Source of the DNA: Henckelia pumila
Lineage: Eukaryota > Streptophyta > Magnoliopsida > Lamiales > Gesneriaceae
NCBI RefSeq assembly: GCF_033568475.1
Contig: NC_133123.1
Span: 155,821,753 to 155,885,752 of the forward strand
Length of the DNA stretch: 64,000 nucleotides
Direction: 5' to 3'
The notes under the pieces were generated by a model, which did not search any database, was not told where the DNA came from, and saw nothing but the letters and a program-made list of their open reading frames with translations. Positions within the stretch are counted from its first letter, which is position 1. Every line of letters begins with the position of its first letter. The position numbers and the translations under genes are program-made. This document shows positions 11,809 to 23,225 of this stretch, in pieces.

Positions 11809-12346
11809 TGCATCGCCCCTCTACACATATGTTCGATCCTAACATACACATCTTTACCATTTCTACGTGTTCAGTCCTTGGAAATGATGACATTTCATCT
11901 TTGCCCTACATAATGTTGGAGTCTCCACATGGATGTTACAACTTTCATATTTAACTGATGCTTTAACCAAGGAACATGCTGATTCTCGGAAATTTTGAAC
12001 CTACCCATGGGGTATTAATTTCGAACCTACCCATGGGATAATACCCCATGGGTGGTATGGAGTGTTATGATTGGTCTAAATTATGTAGGTCCAACATGAT
12101 TGGACCAATCATGTGCTTCCACAAGGGTAGAAGGAACCCTGATTCTCTCAGTCTCAGGTCACTCTGCAAACAGGAAGCAGGAGCGCCACCTTTGAGTACA
12201 CTTCCCTCGAGATACGTGAGTGAATGATTGATGTGTTATTTCCTCACAAATCAATCTTTTATCCCCTTTTTGATTAAATACTAGTGTATCCATGCATGAG
12301 AGTTGCGTACACTTGCGTACACACATATATACAATATATATATACA
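11809..12346. repeat. Dispersed repeat, copy 1 (carries a 151-bp insertion)
   Basis: Shares long stretches with 24481-24660 and 35209-35580: GCATCGCCCCTCTACA, TTGGAAATGATGACATTTC, ATGTTGGAGTCTCCA, AACCAAGGAACATG and the TTGAGTACACTTCCCTCGAG block. The nature of the family is unknown. On the minus strand part of it is open and exon-like after a TTTGCAG acceptor-like site. Confidence 0.75.
11988..12138. mobile_element. 151-bp insertion with 9-bp target duplication
   Basis: CTGATTCTC occurs at 11979-11987 and again at 12139-12147. The two related copies at 24.6 and 35.4 kb have the uninterrupted sequence GATTCTCTCA at this point, so they act as empty sites. The insert contains three CCCATGGG-type palindromes and no frame. 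It has no convincing terminal inverted repeats. Confidence 0.8.
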
Positions 12347-12349
12347 TAT

Positions 12350-12908
12350 AAAAATTTGTGTTAATTTTTATGTTTTTTTAAAAAAATTTGATGAATATAC
12401 ATGAGTATGTTGATTGTGGGGATATTTTAATCCGTATGAGATAAATAAAAAAAATTCAAAAGAGGATACATATTATGAGAGGTAATATCGAATAATGTAT
12501 ACCAAAATTTGAGGATAATTAAAACCAAAATTTGATTTACATGCGGTGTAAATGGTGGATGTTGATGCATGGGTATTTATGAAATATTAGCGGATCATGG
12601 TGCATGTGTTGCGTGTGCTTCATATAAAAATTAGATAGATAACAAAGCAGTTTTTTTTTTAAATAAAATTATTAACAGAAATTGAAATTGAAATGATATA
12701 ATTATAAGAGAAAATTAAATGTAAATAGAAATATAATATATATAATCAGATGGCTAGAGGGTATTTTGAGAATTAAAAAAAGGTTTTAGTGTTTCACAAT
12801 TATACCAAAGTTATTTTAGTAAAAGGGGTTTAACTTTAATAAATAGTATAGATTTAAAAACAGACCACATTACCAAACCGAATCGGTTAGTAAATGTTCT
12901 TCTTCTTA
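12350..12908. other. AT-rich spacer, no gene seen
   Basis: AT-rich DNA without a coherent frame or recognised element on either strand. Confidence 0.6.
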
Positions 12909-12918
12909 TTTAATAATA

Positions 12919-14273
12919 GAGTTATTTGCACCAACTACCCCTGTGAAATATTGAAAATGCACATTTCTTCCCTGTGAAATTTTAATAGGCATCTTCAACC
13001 CTGATCTTTTAAAAAATTAGCACACTCGCCCCTTCAGATGAGTGATTGTTGCGCACGCGCCCCTCATGCAACTGGACAAAAATTTTGATATTTTTTTTTG
13101 CACCAAATACCCCTGTGAAATATTAAAAATGCATATTTGACCCCTGTGAAAATAATTTTTAAATCTATTCAACCCATAATACATAATTTTAATTAAAATT
13201 TTATTATAAAATATTTAGCAAATACTTTTCGTTTTATTAATTTTATTTTTAATTTTAAATTTATTATGATTATATAATTGTTTTCTAAAAAATATTATTA
13301 TTTTATCTTGTTATCATTATTTTATTAAATTTTCTTCTTGTTTCCAACTTCTTCATTAAAAATGCATTCATAAAGGAGATTTAAATATCTAAAAGTACCA
13401 AAATATTAAATCAAAATGATAAGTGAATGATAAGTACCAAAATTTTTTAATTTTATTTATTTTTATTTTTAAATTTATAATTTATAATTAATTTATTTTT
13501 AAAAAATATTATTACTTTATCTCCTTATAATTATTTTATCAAATCAATTCGTGTTTTCAACTTCTCCATTAAACATGATTCATAAATAAGGATTTAAATA
13601 TCTAAAAATACAAAAATATTGAACCAAATGATAAGTTATGAATGTTACTTTTTCGATTTAAAATTATAAAAGCAAGTTATTTTTTATTATTTATTACAAA
13701 TTGTACAATGCATATTCTCGAAAAATTTAAATTTTGGTTCAATAATATATAATCCTAAATCGAAAAAACAATATGTTTAAACTTATCAGTTTAGTTCAAT
13801 ATATTGGTACTTGAAATTATTTAAATACTTGTTTATGAATGCATGTTTAATGAAAAATTTGGAAATACAAAGTGAATTTAATAAAATAATGATAATAGGA
13901 TAAAATAATAATATTTTTTAAAAAATAATTAATTAATGATAATAAATTTAAAATAAAAAATAATAAATAATAAAACAAAAAATATTTTCTAAATATTTAT
14001 AATTGGATTTTATTAAAAATTTTGTATTATGAGTTGAATAAATTTAAAAATTATTTTCACGGGGGTCAAATATGCATTTTTAATATTTCATAGGGGTATT
14101 TGGTGCAAAAAAAAATATCAAAATCTTTGTCCAGTCGCATGAGCAATCACTCATTTGAGGGGACGAGTGTGCTAATTTTTTAAAAGGTCAGGGTTGAAGA
14201 TGCCTATTAAAATTTCACAGGGAAAAAGTGTGCATTTTCAATATTTCACAGGGGTGGTTGGTGAAAATAACTC
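12919..14273. mobile_element. Non-autonomous long-TIR (foldback) element, Mutator-like
   Basis: Left end GAGTTATTTGCACCAAC; right end in reverse complement GAGTTATTTTCACCAAC. The inverted arms match for about 270 bases (for example GAAATATTGAAAATGCACA and TTGCACCAAATACCCCT), then give way to an AT-rich core. TTTAATAATA flanks the element on both sides (12909-12918 and 14274-14283), a 10-bp target duplication. No transposase gene. Fits a MULE-type MITE or foldback element. Confidence 0.85.
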
Positions 14274-14283
14274 TTTAATAATA

Positions 14284-15200
14284 GTAATAAATCTATAATT
14301 ATATATATACACAAATATATCTCATTCCATATCTTATTTACTCATGTATATCATACATACATTTTTGTCTTCAATAAACGTGAATATCCATAATTTAAAC
14401 CAGAGTCTGGATGCACCTGTTGCTTGCTTATACATATATTTAAACAATTTTTTTGTAATTTAAATACTATTTTCTTTTAAATTGAATATTTTCTCTATCA
14501 TAGTACAGAGAACTATAGACCCATAATTTCATTCTCCAATAAAATTGATAATAAATTAAACTATTTAATTTATATATTAATTTTATTAATTCCAAAGTTA
14601 TTCCACTTGCAAACTTGAAATTGCTATCTTGAAAAAAATAGATACAAAGTTAATCAACAAAAATGAATACTCCATTGATATAGTCACTACATATAATTCA
14701 ATCCTTCATAAATGATTCATAATTAAAGATGGGTAATTTATATTAAGCTCCTTAATTATATTTTTTTTCCGTGAAGTCTCATTGATTATTTAATGAATAC
14801 TATATTCATGATCTAATTATAAATCAAGCGCTCTTATTATTTAAATCTGGAATCAACACTGAAGAGATCCACTTACTAATTTTTTTAAGGAATTTATTCC
14901 ATCTGTATATTGATATTCCTAGTTATTTATTTTATTAAATTTCTAATGTATCAAGAACTCTGACACCATCTAATTGTGGGATTGCTCGATATGTCAAAAA
15001 AAAAAAATGTATCAAACGTTTATTAATAACTTAAAATAAATAAGATTGACTCATGTATATGACCATCACCTATTAATATTGAATTTTCAAAATTTATAAA
15101 GATTCATAATCAATCATGTTCTAGACCTATGATATCAAATTACTTAAAAGCTTTTTCATTCCACTTATCTCATTAACAAGATTGTTCAATTCCAAATATA
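14284..15200. other. AT-rich spacer, no gene seen
   Basis: AT-rich intergenic DNA; no frame or known element could be supported. Confidence 0.6.
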
Positions 15201-15204
15201 ATGA

Positions 15205-15425
15205 ACCATGCGCTACTAAGGTGGTTTCCAAGTTGGTGGATTAGGTGAATTCTTGGCCAGATGTCAGAAGTTCGATTTTCTCTACCAACACCTTCTTGAA
15301 CTAGCCTGTCACACATGACTTGCCTAGTGTGGTTTACATGGCTAACGTAGTTTGCAGGCTATTGCGTTAGTACGGAGGTTTACCCAGTGCGCACCGAAGG
15401 TAGCGGCTGCGGGTTCTCACATCAA
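15205..15425 (+). mobile_element. tRNA-derived SINE
   Basis: A GC-richer island in AT-rich DNA with a box A-like GGTGGTTTCCAAGTTGG and a box B-like AGAAGTTCGATTTTC about 55 bases apart. These are followed by a body ending in GCGGCTGCGGGTTCTCAC and a simple (TA)n tail. Order and length (about 220 bp) fit a plant tRNA-derived SINE transcribed by RNA polymerase III. Exact ends and target duplication are not set. Confidence 0.65.
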
Positions 15426-15718
15426 AATATATATATATATATATATATATAATCACATATTTGAAGAAAATTTCCATAATAATCACTTATTTTAAAAGAA
15501 TCTGCATAATCATTTATTTTTTAGAGGTTGCAAACATAAACTTAGATTATTATAAATTTCAAATATAATAAAACATACAATTTTTAAAGTGACATGATAA
15601 TGATTTCAAAAAAAAAAAAAAGTGACATGATAATAGCAATAATCTTGAGATTGTATGCATAAGTAATTAATTAATAATATTGTACTTTGCAAAACAAATA
15701 CCAAAAGAGTGATCGGAG

Positions 15719-16876
15719 ATGGCGAGCCAAGGTTTGCCGGAGGACGTGGTGATTGAAATACTGGTGCGTCTTCCGGTGAAATCCATACAAAGATTCAAAA
15801 GCGTTTCGAAATCATGGCGAGATTTGATCAGGAGCTCTATGTTCATCGATCGGCACCACAAACGCGACGGGAAACAGAGGGTGCTTCTTTTGAAACGCTC
15901 TTTCTTGCTCCAAGACAGATGCAGGAACGTATTTTCCTTCCACGATCCAGATTTTCCACAAGCGTCGTCGATCTGGCCGGATCTGTCGATCCCGATTCCG
16001 GATGATTTGGAATACATTCACGCGCCTGTCACAGTTCACGGTCCTTGCAATGGGCTCGTTTGTGTTTCACTATGCGAAACTGTTGTCTTGTGCAATCCGG
16101 CATTGCGACAATTCAGGCCGCTTCCTCCCCGGGACATCGAGTATCCAGAGGGTTATCTTGCCAGAAATTTGGAAAATGGGTTCGGATTTGACCCAAACAC
16201 CGGTGCTTACAAGTTCGTCCAATTCTGCGAAATCCGTCATAGAAAGGGCCGCTTTCGCGACAGGTCCAAGTACCCTTTGAATTGTACGATGAGGATTGAT
16301 TTGTACAATTCAGCCTCGAATTCATGGAGGCAGATTGATCCTCAACTTCCTCTAGATATGGTTTGGTGGTTTCCATGTTTCCAGCTCTTTTTTAATGGCG
16401 CCATTCACTGGTCTGCGACCCTTGACAATCAAGCAGGGCATTCCATCCTTTGTTTCGACATGAGCACCGATGCTTTTCGAGTGATGGACTATCCCGACGA
16501 TTTAGACAAAATAAATCGATCCCACCGGAGCCTGATGGTGTTAAACGAGAGCCTCGCGATGGTTTTGCATCAACCACCGAAACAAGGGGCGCAACTAGTC
16601 GATATTTGGGTGATGAACGAATACGGGGTGACGGGATCGTGGACGAAACAGTTCGTCATCGGGCCTTACTCCATTGCTTGCGCACTTGTGTGTCTGAGGG
16701 ATGAGTGGTTGCTATGTGAATCTGAGAATGGCCAGTTGATAGCTTGTGCACTCCACAAATACAAGTTCGAGGAATTTCAATTGTACGGGCGTGAAAAGTC
16801 ACCGAGAGCCATGGTTTACGAGGAAAGTTTGATTAGTTTGGAAATGGTGATTCCAGGAGATGGCATGCATGAGTAG
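15719..16876 (+). CDS. F-box/FBA protein, S-locus F-box (SLF)-like
   Basis: An intact single-exon frame of 385 residues ending in TAG. An N-terminal F-box (residues about 5-42, LPEDVVIEILVRLPVKS, then RFKSVSKSWRDLI) would bind SKP1 in an SCF ubiquitin ligase. The rest is an F-box-associated (FBA) domain for substrate binding, with GPCNGLVC, LCNPALRQFRPLPP, GFGFDPNTGAYKFV, LCFDMSTDAFR and DIWVMNEYGV. This order, the intronless structure and the length match the SLF/SFB and SLF-like family, in which SLF proteins recognise S-RNases in pollen; many FBA proteins outside the S locus share these motifs. GC content is higher than the surroundings. S-RNase-like gene fragments lie 13-17 kb downstream. 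Functional class is therefore sure at F-box/FBA level and tentative at SLF level. Confidence 0.9.
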   Translation: MASQGLPEDVVIEILVRLPVKSIQRFKSVSKSWRDLIRSSMFIDRHHKRDGKQRVLLLKRSFLLQDRCRNVFSFHDPDFPQASSIWPDLSIPIPDDLEYIHAPVTVHGPCNGLVCVSLCETVVLCNPALRQFRPLPPRDIEYPEGYLARNLENGFGFDPNTGAYKFVQFCEIRHRKGRFRDRSKYPLNCTMRIDLYNSASNSWRQIDPQLPLDMVWWFPCFQLFFNGAIHWSATLDNQAGHSILCFDMSTDAFRVMDYPDDLDKINRSHRSLMVLNESLAMVLHQPPKQGAQLVDIWVMNEYGVTGSWTKQFVIGPYSIACALVCLRDEWLLCESENGQLIACALHKYKFEEFQLYGREKSPRAMVYEESLISLEMVIPGDGMHE

Positions 16877-17136
16877 ATTACCAGCAGTTGTCACTGGGTT
16901 TGATTTTATTAGACATGTTTATTTAAATAATCTAAAATTCCACCTATGTGATGTTTAATCAATCATATTTATTGTGATATGATTGATGCTTAAAATTTGT
17001 TACCGATTCCATAAATTACTAGCCATTATGATACTAGATGTTGAACAAATGTGTTTTGGTGAAGTTTTTCAAAATATTAACTAAGCGGATAAAATGACTA
17101 AGAACTAAAATCTACTTAATACTATCCCTATAAATA

Positions 17137-17710
<574 letters not shown>

Positions 17711-17837
17711 TGGAATTTTCATACTTCATTTATCTTTGGTGACCTTTATCATTCATAGGCAGTCTTGTTTGCATCTCTTCTTACAGCTTTGTATTCAATT
17801 TTGTATATTATTTGACTAGTCTTATTAACTCATAAGC

Positions 17838-17842
17838 TTTTC
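17838..17842. repeat. Target-site duplication of the gypsy element (left)
   Basis: TTTTC, repeated at 24012-24016 directly after the 3' LTR. Confidence 0.85.
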
Positions 17843-18629
17843 TATAGTACCCCGTATCCGAAATTGGTAATTAAGAGATTAATTGTGTTAATTAAACCAA
17901 TTTAGTATCGGACGGATCGGAAGCTTCGAAAGTGAGATCGGAAGCTCCGATCAGGATCGAAAGCTCCGATCATATTACGTCAGGCATGACGATTGGCTAG
18001 ATCGAAAGCTCCGATCACCCCTATCCGAAGTCAACAAGTGATATTTAGACACGTGACAGATCAGGATCTTCGGAAGCTCCGATGGCAAGATCGGACGTTC
18101 TGATCGAGGTTCGGACGTTCCGATCGAGGATCGGAAGTTTCGATCGTTGTCTATAAATAAAGGGCCGGGGCTTTATTTCCAATTGCCAATTCCGAGTATT
18201 TCCCTCTCCTTTCTAGCCTATTCGAGTTGTTCTAGCCTTCCTAGGCTTGACCCGGCGGTCGGCGAGGCGTTCGGAAGTCGTAGCAGAGTTGTGCCCAAGT
18301 TTTGGAGGCATCGACATCAAAGGGCTAACGACGGACGAAGGTATAGCTTTTGCTTCCTATAAATATTTAGGAGTATGCAATAGCTTAGTTAAGGCTTTTA
18401 GAGCACTTTAATGATAGTAGTATCATTTGGCAGTGTAGAGCAGACTATAGGCGTGGACCTAGAGTTGGTAGAGCTTGCACTGTTTTGAGGTACGGAAGTA
18501 CTGTTCGAGATATCCTGACTGAGTATGCATGTATTATGTGACTGCATGATTTATATGTCATTGATTTATGCTGCATTCATTTGCATGCCTAAGCTCTGTT
18601 AGTAGGTGATCCGGGTAAGGGTCACTACA
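17843..18629 (+). repeat. 5' LTR of the gypsy element
   Basis: 787 bases, closely similar to 23226-24011. It starts TATAGTAC where the 3' LTR has TGTAGTAT (one G-to-A change in the terminal TG) and ends GGGTCACTACA. It contains several copies of the near-palindrome GATCGGAAGCTCCGATC upstream of a TATA box. Confidence 0.95.
18152..18159 (+). promoter_or_regulatory. TATA box in the 5' LTR
   Basis: TATAAATA just downstream of the hairpin-repeat cluster; the same box is at 23534-23541 in the 3' LTR. Its place fits the U3 promoter of an LTR. Confidence 0.7.
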
Positions 18630-18633
18630 TTTA

Positions 18634-18645
18634 TGGTATCAGAGC
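18634..18645 (+). promoter_or_regulatory. Primer-binding site (initiator tRNA-Met type)
   Basis: TGGTATCAGAGC, four bases after the 5' LTR, is the standard plant retrotransposon sequence pairing with the 3' end of initiator methionine tRNA. Confidence 0.9.
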
Positions 18646-18704
18646 ATGCATAGTATTCTTGGGATTTAGACTCTGCATAAGGTAACCCTGAGGTATTTTT
18701 GTAA

Positions 18705-19616
18705 ATGGCAGATCGTGAAGACCGGAGTTCTCATGGCAGTATTGGTGGGCGTTGGGGTGATGCTGACTGGGAGCCTCGTCGAGAACGGCGTCATCGTCAT
18801 CATGACGACGAACGTTTCACTGTGCGTCGATTCTTAGCTATGGGTCCTAAGCCCTTAGTTGGAGGTGAGTCTCCGAAGGATGCGGAGAACTGGTTAGACC
18901 GCATGGAGACGACTTTTCAGACTTTCCATTGCACCGAGGAGCAGAAGATGGAGACCCTTGGCTATCTTCTGGATGGGCGTGCCCGTAGGTGGTGGAGGTT
19001 TACTTCTGCACCCTTTATTGCGGCGAGAGGAGTGGCCACCTGGGCCGAGTTTCGCACAGCTTTCCAAAAGCGGTATTTTTCCCCTGCACTCCGTCAGTCG
19101 AAGGCAGTCGAGCTTCTGAGTCTGCGACAGGGAGCCATGTCTATCGATGAGTATCAGCAGAAGTTCTTTGATCTGCTATCCTATTGCCCCGAGATTGCTG
19201 ACAGCTCTGGGATGAAGTATAATCTGTTCCTTCAGGGCCTTAACCCTGAGATCCATGACCGTGTGGCGGTTGGCGACGACATGTCCTACGAGGGTTTGGT
19301 GAGCCGTTGTCACCAGGCGGAGGACAGCATTCGGCGGAACAGGTCTTTCCCTCAGTCGAGGCCTGCTAGTTCTTTGGGTCCCCGTGCCCAATCTTTCAAG
19401 AAGTCTGGATTTACTTCTTCCTCTGGTTCTGGAGGTGTTGTCCGTTTCGATAAGAAGGACAAGTGTGATCACTGTGGGAAGAACCATCCATCCGACAAGT
19501 GCCGTAGAGCTTCTGGAGCTTGTTTCCGTTGTGGAGAGACTGGTCATGTCCGGAGAGATTGTACACTATCTGGTTCAGGAGCTGGTTCTCAGGCCACCGT
19601 ACAGCAGAGGTCGTAG
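18705..19616 (+). CDS. gag protein of the gypsy element
   Basis: A 303-residue frame. The retrotransposon gag domain has the features AENWLDRMETTFQTF, GRARRWWRF, TWAEFRTAFQKRYF and LSLRQGAMSIDEYQQKF. Two C-terminal Cys-rich segments follow, the second a CCHC zinc knuckle (CFRCGETGHVRRDC) for nucleic-acid binding. The frame ends in TAG at 19614-19616, but the same frame continues directly into pol. The TAG most likely replaced a sense codon in a single gag-pol frame. Function: packaging of element RNA into cytoplasmic virus-like particles. Confidence 0.9.
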   Translation: MADREDRSSHGSIGGRWGDADWEPRRERRHRHHDDERFTVRRFLAMGPKPLVGGESPKDAENWLDRMETTFQTFHCTEEQKMETLGYLLDGRARRWWRFTSAPFIAARGVATWAEFRTAFQKRYFSPALRQSKAVELLSLRQGAMSIDEYQQKFFDLLSYCPEIADSSGMKYNLFLQGLNPEIHDRVAVGDDMSYEGLVSRCHQAEDSIRRNRSFPQSRPASSLGPRAQSFKKSGFTSSSGSGGVVRFDKKDKCDHCGKNHPSDKCRRASGACFRCGETGHVRRDCTLSGSGAGSQATVQQRS

Positions 19617-22600
19617 GGACAGCCTGCTGGGAGTTCTCATTTGAGGCCACGAGCTTCTGGCCAGGTGTTTGCCCTGAGACATGATCAGGCAGTGGAGGAG
19701 AATGAGAAAGTCATCGCAGGTACATTTCTGCTTTATGGTATACATGCTCTTGTACTTATTGACACTGGTGCATCTCATTCTTTCATTTTTGCACGTTTTG
19801 TTAAGAGGCATAAGTTACCATGCATTGCACTAGACGTAGTGATGTCTATTTCTACTCCGACGGGCCAATCTGCTTTGGCTAAGCGTCTAGTGATGGGTTG
19901 CCCTTTAGAGTTCGAAGGGAACATTCTGTTAGCGAATCTCATGGTCCTGGCGATGGACGACTTTGATTGCATTCTGGGAATAGATATGTTGACTACCTAT
20001 CGAGCTTCAGTGGACTGCTATCAAAGATTAATACGCTTTCATCCGGAGGGGAGTGAGAGCTGGTTTTTCTATGGTGAGGGAGCGCGACCCCCGATGCCTT
20101 TGGTATCAGCTTTGAGAGCCTGTCGAGCTCTAGAGTCTGGCGGGGAAGGCTACCTTATCTATGCAGTTGATTTGTCCGCTGAGAGTATTGGGATAGAGAG
20201 CATTCCTGTTGTAGATGAATTTCCAGATGTATTTCCTGATGAGATTCCGGGTTTTCCTCCTGCTAGGGAAGTCGAGTTTGGCATAGAGTTGATGCCGGGT
20301 ACTTCGCCTATCTCTAGAGCACCGTATCGTCTGGCTCCGTCAGAGATGCGTGAGTTGAAGAATCAGCTACAGGATCTTTTGGACAAGGGGTACATTCGTC
20401 CTAGTGTATCTCCTTGGGGAGCTCCTGTTCTTTTTATAAAGAAAAAGGATGGGTCGATGCGGCTGTGCATTGACTATCGGCAGCTGAATCGAGTCACTGT
20501 GAAGAACAAATATCTATTGCCTCGTATTGATGACTTGTTTGATCAGCTGCAGGGCACGCCAGTTTACTCTAAGATTGACTTGAGATCTGGGTATCATCAG
20601 TTGAGAGTCCGTGATCAGGATGTAGCCAAGACTGCATTTCGTACTCGCTATGGGCATTACGAGTTTCTAGTAATGCCATTTGGTTTGCCTAATGCGCCGG
20701 CTATATTCATGGATCTGATGAACCGTGTTTTCAGGGAGTATTTGGACAAGTTTTTCGTGGTATTCATTGACGACATCTTGGTGTATTCGCGTAATACGGA
20801 AGAGCATGTTTCTCACTTGCGGTTGGTACTGCAGACTCTTCGAGATAAGCAGTTGTATGCCAAGCTGAGCAAGTGTGAGTTCTGGATGAATAGAGTGGTC
20901 TTTCTTGGCCATATCATATCCAGGGAGGGGATTTCTGTTGATCCAAGCAAGATTGAAGCGGTACTTAATTGGTCGCGTCCGATGACAGTTGCTGAGATCC
21001 GTAGTTTTCTGTGGTCTAGCAGGGTATTATCGTCGCTTCATTCTGAACTTCTCTCAACTAGCTCGACCGTTGACGCAGCTTACTCGCAAGGGTGTGGACT
21101 TCGAGTGATCCTCCGAGTATGAGGAGAATTTCTGTGAGCTTCGACGGCGGTTGACTTCTGCGCCGGTGTTGGCATTACCGTCAGGATCTGGAGGGTATGT
21201 GGTATACACTGATGCTTCTCTTCAGGGGTTAGGTTGTGTTCTGACTCAGAATGGTCATGTGATCGCATACGCTTCTAGACAGCTGAAGCTTCACGAGGAC
21301 AACTATCCAGTCCACGATTTGGAGTTAGCAGCCATTGTATTCGCTTTGAAGATCTGACGTCATTATCTGTATGGCGAGAAATTTGAGATCTTCACCGACC
21401 ATAAGAGTCTCAAGTATTTGTTCACTCAGGCGGAGTTGAACATGAGGCAAAGACGTTGGATGGACTTGCTTAAGGACTATGATTGCGAGATTAAGTACCA
21501 TCCGGAATCTTACCGCTGATGCTTTGAGTCGCAAGGTGCGACTATCCGCACTTCAGACTTGTTCGATGTCTAGTGCGGTCAGTGACTGTTGTACTTCAGG
21601 TTATACCTTCAAGCATAAGAAAGGTATGCAGAGTATCCAGATGTTTGCAATATTATCTGAGCCAACCTTGTATTCGCGGATCCGAGATGCTCAGATGTCT
21701 GATTCGAAGACCCAGCGTTTAGCTCGTCTAGCTAACGAGGGTAGCTCGTCTGGATTTCATTATCAGTCAGATGGTTTTCTGTGTTTGTCTGGTAGGCTTG
21801 TGATTCCGCAGGATGAAGAGTTGCGAGAGGAGATTTTGTCTCAGGCACATCGCACTAAGTTGAGTATTCATCCTGGAAGCAACAAGATGTACAAGGATCT
21901 ACGTACTCGTTTTTGGTGGAAGGGTATGAAACGCAGTGTTTATCAGTTTGTTTCGAGATGTTTGGTGTGTCAACAGGTCAAAGCAGAGCACCGACGACCT
22001 GGAGGATTGCTTCACAGTCTGCCTATTCCTGAATGGAAATGGGAGTTTATCACAATGGACTTTGTGACCCATTTGCCGGTATCCCCGAGGAACTGTGATG
22101 CTATCTGGGTTGTAGTGGACCGACTCACCAAGTCAGCGCATTTCATTGCCTATAGCCGAGTGTAGTCTGTGGATCGCATGGCACGGATGTACATTCAGGA
22201 GATCGTTCGACTTCATGGAGTGCCTGTAAGCATTGTCAGCGATCGGGACCCCAGGTTCACTTTTAGATTCTTGGGGAGTGTTTAGCGTGCGATGGGTACT
22301 ACTCTCAGTTTGAGTACTGCCTATCATCCGGAGACTGATGGTCAGTCAGAGCGCACTATCCGTACTTTGGAGGATATGCTTAGAGCGTGCGTCATGGATT
22401 TTGGTTCAGCCTGGCAGGATCATTTGCCGTTGATCGAGTTCGCGTACAACAACAGCTATCATACTAGTATTGGGATGACACCTTTTGAGGCGTTGTACGG
22501 GCGACGTTGTCGTACTCCACTCTTCTGAGAAGAAGTGGGGGAGAGACAGGCTGAGGGACCGGAGCTTATCCAACAGGCGGTAGACATTGTCGATCAGATC

Positions 22601-23092
22601 AAAAAACGGATTAAGACTGCACAGGATCATCAAGCCAGCTATGCTAATATCAAGCGTAGGCCTTTACAGTTCGATGTCGGGGAGAAAGTATTTCTGAGAG
22701 TGTTACTTTTACGCAAGATTCTCAGATTTGGTCTTAAGGGCAAGTTGTCTCCTAGGTTTATCGGTCTGTTTGAGATCTTGGAGAGCATTGGCGATTTGGC
22801 TTATCGACTAGCTTTGCCACCGCATCTATCCAGTATTCACGACGTGTTTCACGTATCTCTATTGCGACGGTATGTGGCGGATGAATCTCATATTCTACAG
22901 CGGTCTGAGGTTCAGGTGAACAAGGATTTGACTTATGTTGAGAAACCTATTCGTATCCTGGATTATAAGGATAAGGTTTTGCGGAACAAAGTCATTCATT
23001 TGGTTTTAGTTCAATGACAGCGCCGAGACACTGAGGAAGCTACTTGGGAGCTTGAGGACAGGATGCGTGAAGACCATCCTAAGTTGTTTTGA
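19617..23092 (+). pseudogene. pol region of the gypsy element (PR-RT-RH-INT), interrupted
   Basis: Protease with [11 protein letters not shown] (about 19755-19790). Reverse transcriptase with [23 protein letters not shown] and the active-site FIDDILVYS (about 20760). RNase H with [13 protein letters not shown] (about 21200). Integrase with an HHCC zinc region (HRTKLSIHPG...CLVCQQVK, about 21850-21990), the catalytic TMDFVTHLP and SDRDPRF segments, and [13 protein letters not shown]. Breaks seen: a frameshift near 21010, TGA near 21355, TAG near 22163 and 22283, TGA near 22526 and 23015. At these stops relatives of the family usually carry Trp or Gln, so the changes look like G:C to A:T transitions. 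The end of the frame is at about 23092. Confidence 0.92.
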
Positions 23093-23212
23093 TTTCATTC
23101 TTAAGTTGTATTCAGTGGCAAACTCTGTAAACGTTTGATTTGAATAAAGAATGTTTCTGTACCTTGTATTGCATTCAGTACTTAAGATCTATTTTCGAGG
23201 ACGAAATATCTT

Positions 23213-23225
23213 AAGTGGGGGAGAA
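23213..23225 (+). promoter_or_regulatory. Polypurine tract of the gypsy element
   Basis: AAGTGGGGGAGAA directly before the 3' LTR; primes plus-strand DNA synthesis. Confidence 0.85.

Noticed and set aside
15719-16876. Calling the F-box gene a definite pollen S determinant
   Set aside because: FBA proteins form a large family with similar motifs; motif order alone does not prove S-locus function.
17930-18150. Regular short palindromic repeats resembling a CRISPR array
   Set aside because: Units are 17 bp, irregularly spaced and inside a retrotransposon LTR of a plant genome; no cas genes. They are LTR hairpin repeats.
19614-19616. Programmed stop-codon readthrough between gag and pol
   Set aside because: The context after TAG (GGACAG) is not a known readthrough signal and several other similar stops occur in pol, so mutation is simpler.
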